This document shows, piece after piece, positions 46,369 to 51,992 of a stretch of DNA of 51,992 nt. The translations under genes and the position numbers were made by a program. Origin of the DNA: an uncultured Lachnospiraceae bacterium (lineage in GTDB: Bacteria > Bacillota > Clostridia > Lachnospirales > Lachnospiraceae); contig CAJTXP010000028.1 in assembly GCA_910583615.1 (NCBI GenBank), positions 1 to 51,992 on the forward strand. The letters run 5' to 3'. Position 1 is the first letter of the stretch. Each line of letters starts with the position of its first letter. Below the pieces are notes generated by a model. That model saw only the letters and a program-made list of their open reading frames with translations, made no database searches and was not told the DNA's origin.

Positions 46369-48234
46369 TCAGTCCTCCTTCTCCATTTCCTGCAGAACCT
46401 GCTTTAAATTCTGCGCGATCTGCTCTCTGGAACGCGGCTGCGGCTCACTTCCATAATAGGGATCTCCCGGAGCCGTCACATTCCACAGATCCTTATGGTC
46501 GATGCCGCTGCTTAATGAAGCCCTCGTATGCTCATAGAATTCACTGCCGAAACTGTGCGCCCACGGCATTGGATACGCGACGACCTTTCCCCGATAACCG
46601 GTCATTGTTACAGGCGCGAACTCCCGCTCCGGCAGATGGTTCTGCTGACAGAATCTCTGGAATTTCTCCGCAGGTATCAGGACTTCCGTCTCACACAGAT
46701 CAAACAGCAGAACGGTTTCGCCGTTTTTCCGGCGTCGTACTCCGGTGATCCGATAACGATATTCCGTATTCCAGCCGAACAGTTCAAACAGGGTCGGCAA
46801 AAACGCGGCTCCTGTAATCATTTTCGGACGGTATTTTACATTCGCAGCCGACGCCCATTTGACGGAAGTCCGGACCTCTTTTCTGCTGGGGCGAACCGCC
46901 AGCTGATGAAGACAGGGATGAATCAGCAATTCCACATACGGCGTACTTTCCAGTTTCTTAAGGGCGTCCATTCCGAACTTTATGCCTTTCATGGAAATGG
47001 TCATACGGATCTTTGATACAGAATTAAAAAATTCCGTACGGGCGATTTCATAGCCGCGCAGATCCGGATCGCCGTCTTCCGGATTTACTGCAACTTCACC
47101 GGCCGCTTCCTCCAGTCTGCTTTCCGTCTCTTCCGATGCTGTCCGGTAGTCTTCCGCGGTAAAAGACGCCCACCGCGGATTAATAATGACAAAACCTTTT
47201 AATGCTCCGTCCGGAATCACCTGCAGCTGCGGGATACCGTTCCCTCCGTATTTTGCATTGCTCAACTTTCTCTGTACCGCCACAAAGTCCTCCGGCGTGA
47301 TGATCGCTTCATGGTGATTCGCCTGCCGGTACTGATTACGGTCGCCGCGGTTTTTCCGCGCTTTATGATCCAGGTAGTTGGGCGTAAATGTTTTGTGCGC
47401 CAGCACTTCCCCGCAGTGACGTTCGTTCTGCAGGACACCGAGCACGGAACTGCTGCTCCATTTCAGGTTCCCCTTTTTGGTCGGACGTTCCAGTTTTGTC
47501 AGCTGGTCCGCAATCTGCTGAGTGGAATATCCATAGAGATACATAAAATAAATCAGACGGACGGTCTTCGCTTCTTCTTCATTCATGATCAGATTTCCTT
47601 CCTCATCCTGATCGTAACCCAGAAGCGGCGGAGTCAGAAAAATTCCATGGGAAAACCGCATCTCATAGGACAGGTTCATGCTGGAGCTTTTGATGTGAGA
47701 TTCCTCCTGCGCCATGGCTGATATAAAAGACAGGTTCACTTCCGACTTTTGATTCAGCGTAAAAATATGTTCATTCTCGAACAGGACGCCCACAGGCGGA
47801 GTCTGCTGTTTCAGTTTATTTACGGTTCCGATGCAGTCGAGAATATTGCGCGAAAAGCGGGAAACGCTTTTTGTAATAATCAGATCGATCCTGCCCGCCT
47901 CACAATCGTCGATCATCTGATTGAAGGCGTCTCTGTGCCGCAGGGAAGTTCCGCTGAGGCCTTCGTCCGCGTAAATTCTGGTCAGCTCCCAGTTCGGACA
48001 GCGGCTGACGTAGTCTTCATAATAATTTTTCTGCAGTTCATAGGAAGAAGTCTGACTCGGGTCATCTGTGGAAACACGGACATAAACCGCCACTTTCCGG
48101 TGTACATGATCATCATAGATATCTTCTGTCGGTTTTGCGGGAATCACTTCCAGCAGGTCCTGATCAATCCCCTGATAGCGCAGTCTTATTCTGGACTTTT
48201 TCGCAGCGGTGCCGATATGTTTCGTCTCCTGCAC
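46369..48234 (-). CDS. Large serine recombinase with an extra C-terminal shared domain
   Basis: A 621-aa serine recombinase. After a 45-residue extension comes the resolvase domain with catalytic Ser55 in YVRVSTDD, ADEGLSGTS, and the ITKSVSRFSRN helix. The recombinase domain (about 205-310, LLGYDQDEEGN, STQQIADQL) and the ERHCGEVL segment follow. The usual Cys4 zinc ribbon is missing; instead residues about 395-510 hold a domain shared with the next two genes (KLESTPYVELLIHPCLHQLA, WNTEYRYRITGV, LFDLCETEV). This enzyme would integrate, excise or invert a DNA element. GTG at 48234 has ideal spacing from AAGGGG; GTG at 48243 is too close. It is divergent from an Xre regulator. Confidence 0.9.
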   Translation of the reverse strand: MQETKHIGTAAKKSRIRLRYQGIDQDLLEVIPAKPTEDIYDDHVHRKVAVYVRVSTDDPSQTSSYELQKNYYEDYVSRCPNWELTRIYADEGLSGTSLRHRDAFNQMIDDCEAGRIDLIITKSVSRFSRNILDCIGTVNKLKQQTPPVGVLFENEHIFTLNQKSEVNLSFISAMAQEESHIKSSSMNLSYEMRFSHGIFLTPPLLGYDQDEEGNLIMNEEEAKTVRLIYFMYLYGYSTQQIADQLTKLERPTKKGNLKWSSSSVLGVLQNERHCGEVLAHKTFTPNYLDHKARKNRGDRNQYRQANHHEAIITPEDFVAVQRKLSNAKYGGNGIPQLQVIPDGALKGFVIINPRWASFTAEDYRTASEETESRLEEAAGEVAVNPEDGDPDLRGYEIARTEFFNSVSKIRMTISMKGIKFGMDALKKLESTPYVELLIHPCLHQLAVRPSRKEVRTSVKWASAANVKYRPKMITGAAFLPTLFELFGWNTEYRYRITGVRRRKNGETVLLFDLCETEVLIPAEKFQRFCQQNHLPEREFAPVTMTGYRGKVVAYPMPWAHSFGSEFYEHTRASLSSGIDHKDLWNVTAPGDPYYGSEPQPRSREQIAQNLKQVLQEMEKED

Positions 48235-48302
48235 AGTGATCACCCCTTATAATGAAAAACACAACGTGCATATGTTCTGAATTCTGAATGAAATGTTTAC
48301 CA

Positions 48303-48361
48303 TTATTTTATAAAATAACACTCAGTAATTCCATGTACCGACGGTCAGAAAAATATGACCG
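48303..48361. promoter_or_regulatory. Two dyads in the recombinase-Xre intergenic region
   Basis: TTATTTTATAAAATAA (48303-48318) is a perfect 16-nt palindrome. CGGTCA (48342-48347) and TGACCG (48356-48361) form a second dyad with an 8-nt spacer. Both lie in the 162-nt divergent region and are candidate operators for the Xre protein. Confidence 0.55.
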
Positions 48362-48396
48362 CCGGACCAAACTTAACATTTACTGGAGGTATACAA

Positions 48397-48741
48397 ATGA
48401 TAATTGACTACGCTGCCATCGGCCTGCGTATCCGGAAACTGCGCAGACAAAAATACTGGACACAGGAAAAACTGGCTGAAAAAGCCGAAATCGCACCGGA
48501 CTACCTTTGCCGAATTGAATGTGGAAAAAAACATCCCAGTCTGAAAACAATTCTGTTGCTTGCGGATGCAATGGAGATTACCGCAGATGACCTGCTGGTT
48601 GATGTACAGAAAAGAAGCACGCCTGTCATGGGCGCAGACGAACGGTCTTTGCTTGCAGGATGCACAGAAAGGCAAAAACGGCTGGTTTTGACCATATGCC
48701 GTAATCTGAAAGATGAGATGATAAAATATGACGGGACTTAA
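48397..48741 (+). CDS. Xre-family transcriptional regulator
   Basis: A 114-aa regulator with an N-terminal HTH_3 domain: IGLRIRKLRRQKYWTQEKLA, EKAEIAPDYLCRIECGKKHP and LKTILLLADAMEITADDLL. About 45 C-terminal residues (VQKRSTPVMGADE to IKYDGT) are a helical tail without a recognised motif. It is divergent from the recombinase operon across a region with two dyads, so it probably represses the recombinase. The start at 48397 follows TGGAGGTATACAA; upstream in-frame starts lack a ribosome site. Confidence 0.87.
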   Translation: MIIDYAAIGLRIRKLRRQKYWTQEKLAEKAEIAPDYLCRIECGKKHPSLKTILLLADAMEITADDLLVDVQKRSTPVMGADERSLLAGCTERQKRLVLTICRNLKDEMIKYDGT

Positions 48742-48805
48742 TTTTCAATAAGTTGTGATACTTGTATCTCTATTCTGATGTGATCGCACATTTTGAAAAT
48801 ATTTC

Positions 48806-48834
48806 TTGACGTTTACTGATATAGGGCGTATGAT
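48806..48834 (+). promoter_or_regulatory. Promoter of the TetR-DUF4180 genes
   Basis: TTGACG (48806-48811), 17-bp spacer, TATGAT (48829-48834). The motif GATATAG occurs twice around the -10 (about 48819 and 48844), so TetR autoregulation is likely. Confidence 0.75.
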
Positions 48835-48881
48835 ACTTATGACCGATATAGTATTTTGAGTCATATAAAGGAGCAAACTAT

Positions 48882-49517
48882 ATGCCAAGAAGTTTTACAG
48901 AACGGGAAAAAGAAAACATTAAAAGAAGTTTGCAGGAAGCCTGTAAACAGAGCTGGACACAGTATGGTTATAAAAAAACCAGTGTTGATGAACTTTGCAG
49001 ACAGGCAGGCATCTCAAAGGGAGCGTTTTACCTTTTTTTTGAATCGAAAGAAGCTCTCTTTTGTGAAGTGCTGTGTTTGGTGCAGGAACAAATTTGTCAT
49101 GCGGCATCGGAGGTAATTGAAAAACGCAAAGATATGTATGGTGTTGCTGAAGCCTTAAAATTCATTTATCGGGAATATGATAAAAACAATTTTTTGTACG
49201 ATTCGGACACTGCGGATTTTACAATTTTAATGAACAAATTATCCGAAGAACAGGCAAAAAAAATCGAGGAATCCAATCATATGTGTCAACAGCTTTTTTT
49301 CAGCCAACCATATTTGAAATTTAAGGTTGACGCGGATTTGGCGATGTCTGTTATTTATTCTTTAATTATGAATATCAAAAGTAAAAATATTCTTCCGCAC
49401 AGTCACATGGAAACGTTTGATTTTATGGTTGACCATTTGATTGACAGTTTGTATGAACAGCAGGCGGCAGAATTGACGGAGGCAGAAAATGAGAACAGAA
49501 GTTATCATGAAAAATAA
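48882..49517 (+). CDS. TetR-family transcriptional regulator
   Basis: A 211-aa repressor. The N-terminal HTH (KKTSVDELCRQAGISKGAFY, LFFESKEALF) is canonical. The C-terminal helical domain binds an unknown ligand. The start at 48882 follows AAAGGAGCAAACTAT. Its 3' end overlaps the DUF4180 gene by 29 nt, so both are co-translated. Neighbouring transport genes (49986-50993) are on the opposite strand, so DUF4180 is the only certain target besides itself. Ligand unknown. Confidence 0.88.
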   Translation: MPRSFTEREKENIKRSLQEACKQSWTQYGYKKTSVDELCRQAGISKGAFYLFFESKEALFCEVLCLVQEQICHAASEVIEKRKDMYGVAEALKFIYREYDKNNFLYDSDTADFTILMNKLSEEQAKKIEESNHMCQQLFFSQPYLKFKVDADLAMSVIYSLIMNIKSKNILPHSHMETFDFMVDHLIDSLYEQQAAELTEAENENRSYHEK

Positions 49518-49857
49518 TACAGAGATTGCAGTTGTGAGCAGTGATGAATTATTGATTACAGATGTCCAGTCGGCATTAGACTTGATTATGACAGTAAAAT
49601 ACGAAACGGGCTGTACAAATATTGCCGTAAACAAGAAAGCGGTTATAAATGATTTCTTTGTCCTGAGTTCTTGTCTGGCAGGAGAAATATTGCAGAAATT
49701 CATCAATTATGGTGTGAGGTTCGCCATATACGGGGATTTTTCAAAATATACCAGTAAGCCATTAAAGGATTTTATATATGAGAGCAATAAAGGAAAGGAT
49801 ATTTACTTTCAGCCTACTGTTTCCCTTGCTGTTGACAAACTCTCTGGATGTGCTTAA
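49489..49857 (+). CDS. DUF4180 domain protein
   Basis: A 122-aa cytoplasmic protein matching DUF4180: ALDLIMTVKYETGCTNIAVN, the conserved DFF(V/D)LSS.LAGEILQKF block and GVRFAIYGDFSKYTSKPLKD. The domain's function is not established; it resembles STAS-like folds (strand-helix pattern around AIYGDFS), which is inference. It starts within the TetR gene after GGAGGCAGAAA, suggesting a TetR-regulated two-gene unit, and it ends at a long imperfect hairpin. Confidence 0.85.
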   Translation: MRTEVIMKNNTEIAVVSSDELLITDVQSALDLIMTVKYETGCTNIAVNKKAVINDFFVLSSCLAGEILQKFINYGVRFAIYGDFSKYTSKPLKDFIYESNKGKDIYFQPTVSLAVDKLSGCA

Positions 49858-49922
49858 GAACCAAATCGGAGAAAATATCTGTCCCGCTGTTTTGAGGGCA
49901 GACGTCTTCTCCGATCTTGTTC
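49858..49922. repeat. 65-nt imperfect inverted repeat
   Basis: Arms 49858-49885 and 49896-49922 share ATCGGAGAA and GAAC..A and TCTG.CCC blocks, with about 20 paired positions and a 10-nt loop. It follows the DUF4180 stop directly. It may terminate the TetR-DUF4180 unit or be a relic of a small mobile repeat. The stretch 49923-49985 shows nothing else. Confidence 0.65.
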
Positions 49923-49985
49923 CATCAAGTCCACGGGAATCTTTTCTTCTGGTGAATTCCAGCAAACTGAACCGCAACGGCGTGA

Positions 49986-50993
49986 TCAGCATCGGCGATT
50001 CCTGCCGCGGATATACTGATCCGCAAATCTCTGCTTGGCAAGCAGAAAATCTTCCAGATCCAGAAGCACATGGTACAGAATCGCCCGGGACTCGAACTCT
50101 TCTCTTTCTTCCGGAAGCGGCTGCAGCTTCATCCGGTCAAAAATCTCCTGCAGTTCTTCCCTCTGCCTGTCCGGGATGTTTTTTTCATGGACGTATTTGG
50201 CAAGGTATTTCAGATATGCGCTGATGATCCTGGCCTGGCTGGGCATTTCCTGAATCCGCCATACCCGATACCGGAGTGACTGCAGCAGCGTACACTGCTG
50301 CAAGCGCATTTCCATATATTCGATATAGTAATGGTCTTCTTCCGACAGAGTATTGTGCGCATGTTCATGGGCGCGCTCCAGCCCCTCATGAATCCATTCC
50401 TCCAGTCGGTCCAGATCGATCCAGATATGTTCTCCCTGAAGATTTCCTTCCAGATAACCGGCCAGCTCCAGAAGGACCTGCTGCATGTCATCCTCCACTT
50501 TCCGGATATCTTCCCGGAGGACTTTCAGATTGCTGGGCATCCTCCAGTTCATGGCAAGAGCCAGGCTGGTCCCGATCATAATCAGCACCAGTTCGTTGGC
50601 AGCAAAATTCACGCTGTAATCCGGCGTCATCAGATAATGCGTCCCCATGACGGCATTGACCGATATGGTATTCTGCCAGCCGAAAAAGTAGCAGACATGG
50701 ACCATCAGAAAAATATACACGCCATAGTTCACCCAGCCAAGCCGCCCTATATACCGAAAACATACAAAAATCAACAGAACCGACAGCAGAAAGGAAAAAA
50801 ACCGTTCCGCGGCAAGCCGGATCGTATCCCGCCTGGTATCCTGCACCGTAAGAAGCGTAATGATTCCCGCCGAAGCTGCGTACTGAAGATGGCAAACCTC
50901 CGCGGCCGCGATCGCCACACAGCTTCCGACGGCGATCTTCAGCACCTTTAAAGCAACCTTCCTTCGCCTGTGTATCTCTGCCCCTGTTTTCAT
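49986..50993 (-). CDS. FUSC/ArAE-type membrane protein (aromatic acid exporter-like)
   Basis: A 335-aa protein with about six hydrophobic segments in residues 15-150 (KIAVGSCVAIAAAEVCHLQY, the AASAGIITLLTVQDTRRDTI loop, FFSFLLSVLLIFVCF, NYGVYIFLMVHVCYFFGW, LVLIMIGTSLALAMNW) and a 180-residue cytoplasmic helical C-terminus. The Q-DTRRDTIR loop is typical of the ArAE_1/DUF939 family in Firmicutes. The family includes aromatic-acid exporters, but most Firmicutes members are uncharacterised. Start at 50993 follows GGAGGGGTT. Single gene facing the TetR-DUF4180 unit. Confidence 0.85.
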   Translation of the reverse strand: MKTGAEIHRRRKVALKVLKIAVGSCVAIAAAEVCHLQYAASAGIITLLTVQDTRRDTIRLAAERFFSFLLSVLLIFVCFRYIGRLGWVNYGVYIFLMVHVCYFFGWQNTISVNAVMGTHYLMTPDYSVNFAANELVLIMIGTSLALAMNWRMPSNLKVLREDIRKVEDDMQQVLLELAGYLEGNLQGEHIWIDLDRLEEWIHEGLERAHEHAHNTLSEEDHYYIEYMEMRLQQCTLLQSLRYRVWRIQEMPSQARIISAYLKYLAKYVHEKNIPDRQREELQEIFDRMKLQPLPEEREEFESRAILYHVLLDLEDFLLAKQRFADQYIRGRNRRC

Positions 50994-51024
50994 AACCCCT
51001 CCAAAAGCTGAATTTCATATTTCT

Positions 51025-51736
51025 TTATCCTGCATTGGTGTTTTTTACTCTTAATGCCTCTGATTTGTTAACAGCCTTTATCACATTATCCGCGGAATAG
51101 AATGAAGTAATATCATTTTGAAAAGACTCTACATCAATGCTGCATCCGGAACCTCCAAGCATATCCACGATCAATTGTCTTAACCCCTTAAAGTTCATTG
51201 CTATATATGTCTTGAGAGACTCACAGGTTTCTGTTCTGGACCAGTAATTTCCAAATTCCCGGTTGTCTACCGCCTCAATGACCGAATTCGGGCTGTACAC
51301 ATGTCCTGTTTTATCAAAATAATACCCATCATACCATCTTTGCATTTCTTTAAATGACAGATCATGCGCTTCACAGAGATTTTTTACTTCCGTCTCTGTA
51401 AAACCAACATACTCCGCCATTTGTCTGGGACTGACCATGGTATGTTCTCTGAAATTATTCAACGCCGACTGGGTGCCGTATTTCTTAATCGGCAGAATTC
51501 CCGTAATATACGCCAGCTTTAGAAATGCTCCCGATGGAGTTCCTTTAAACAGCCCCCGCAACAGGTTTATATATTCTTTTTGAAGTTTCTCGTTGTTTTT
51601 GTCCTCCCGGAACAGACAGTCCCACTCATCCTATACGGCTGTTCGTGTACTTTATAAGCTCTGTCTTGTCCACATACAATTCAGAATTGACAGAAGCGGT
51701 AAATGGTTCATTCCCCGGATTTAAGTAGACTCCCAT
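51025..51736 (-). pseudogene. Decayed AAA-ATPase-like/PDDEXK_9 gene
   Basis: Relative to the intact 525-aa gene at 42071-43648 this copy has three breaks. The N-terminus is normal (MGVYLNPGNEPFTASVNSEL to KYTNSR). The next about 120 codons, including Walker A, are missing, and the frame shifts where DEWDCLFRED resumes. Then a long stretch matches (AYITGILPIKKYGTQSALNN, RWYDGYYFDKTGHVYSP) up to FYSADNV. There a second internal deletion joins AVNKSEAL, and the C-terminal nuclease is lost after NTNAG. The start at 51736 is inferred from the family. It cannot make a working enzyme. Confidence 0.8.
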
Positions 51737-51842
51737 ATCTGTACGCTCTCCTCTTCTGGTTCCCTGAAAGAACTCTGTTTCACAATCAATATATCACATT
51801 TATATATATTTTCATACTTTTATTTTAACTCAAAAAACGGCA

Positions 51843-51873
51843 AAAACCGCTGTTTAAAATCAACAACGGTTTT
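51843..51873 (-). terminator. Terminator-like hairpin at the right edge
   Basis: AAAACCG (51843-51849) and CGGTTTT (51867-51873) pair, with further GTT/AAC pairing inside. On the minus strand the stem is followed by T-runs, suggesting termination of a leftward gene beyond the window. To its right are TATAAT at 51906-51911 without a convincing -35 and a GGCATG...CATGCC stem near 51949-51976. No gene in 51737-51992 can be supported. Confidence 0.5.
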
Positions 51874-51992
51874 AAAAGTTGATAGAAAAGTTATCACGGG
51901 CGTGTTATAATTATTGCCTCCGAAATGAAAAACATATATGAGGCTTCTGGCATGATGGTGGGTACTTGACCATGCCCAATTAACATCTGCAT

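Noticed and set aside
50070..50100. Segment resembling a tRNA T-arm (CCCGGGACTCGAACTC) on one strand
   Set aside because: It lies inside the FUSC-like coding sequence, and no acceptor stem, anticodon arm or D-arm can be formed around it.
51940..51992. Possible riboswitch at the right edge (GGCATG...CATGCC stem)
   Set aside because: Only one short stem is visible and the window ends; it matches no riboswitch core I know.

Overview
The window reads as a chromosomal segment of a Gram-positive anaerobe of the class Clostridia, most likely Lachnospiraceae. The clues are strong GGAGG ribosome sites, sigma-A type promoters, lipoprotein binding proteins, GH94 phosphorylases, a BlaI/BlaR1 pair, an ascorbate-type PTS and large serine recombinases. 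I cannot fix the genus. No rRNA, tRNA or CRISPR array is visible.

Layout. 1-3.4 kb: a small membrane protein and three unknown genes with strong ribosome sites, two of which share an identical 27-nt leader. 3.5-5.4 kb: a BlaR1-like sensor protease and BlaI-like repressor behind a promoter whose -10 overlaps a palindrome. 5.4-10.6 kb: a compact four-gene operon of DNA adenine methyltransferase, large double-GHKL ATPase, stand-alone receiver protein and PtuB-like HNH nuclease. This is the best candidate for an undescribed defence system. It is bordered by gene debris (3' ends of a histidine phosphatase and a beta-carbonic anhydrase). 11.2-16.3 kb: histidine phosphatase, polytopic membrane protein, then a solute-binding lipoprotein beside a chemoreceptor. 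16.3-19 kb: thioredoxin, mini ferredoxin-thioredoxin reductase and Crp-like regulator with a palindromic site, then a cobalamin riboswitch controlling a DUF4430 protein and an ECF S component. 19-31.4 kb: a beta-glucoside locus with GH3 of permuted domain order, ABC importer, two divergent GH94 phosphorylases and an AraC regulator. 31.6-36.2 kb: an ascorbate-type PTS with its PRD regulator.

From 36.3 kb the region is accessory. It holds a MerR/TipAS regulator and a 1.2-kb tandem duplication of an Rpn/PD-(D/E)XK nuclease gene. Both copies carry an internal ribosome site and start codon, predicting a short C-terminal protein. A deletion scar then joins an AraC remnant to a glycosidase remnant, followed by an AAA-ATPase/PDDEXK gene. 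Next is a five-gene serine recombinase operon in which one C-terminal domain recurs in three adjacent proteins, followed by two ParB-like proteins, with a divergent Xre regulator. The right end holds TetR-DUF4180, an aromatic-acid-exporter-like protein and a decayed AAA-ATPase copy.

Working together: the sugar genes import beta-glucosides and split them hydrolytically (GH3) or phosphorolytically (GH94). The redox genes probably form a reductase-thioredoxin pair under the neighbouring Crp-like protein. The 5-10 kb operon probably couples DNA modification to a kinase-like sensor, receiver and nuclease. These functional statements are inferences from family and context.
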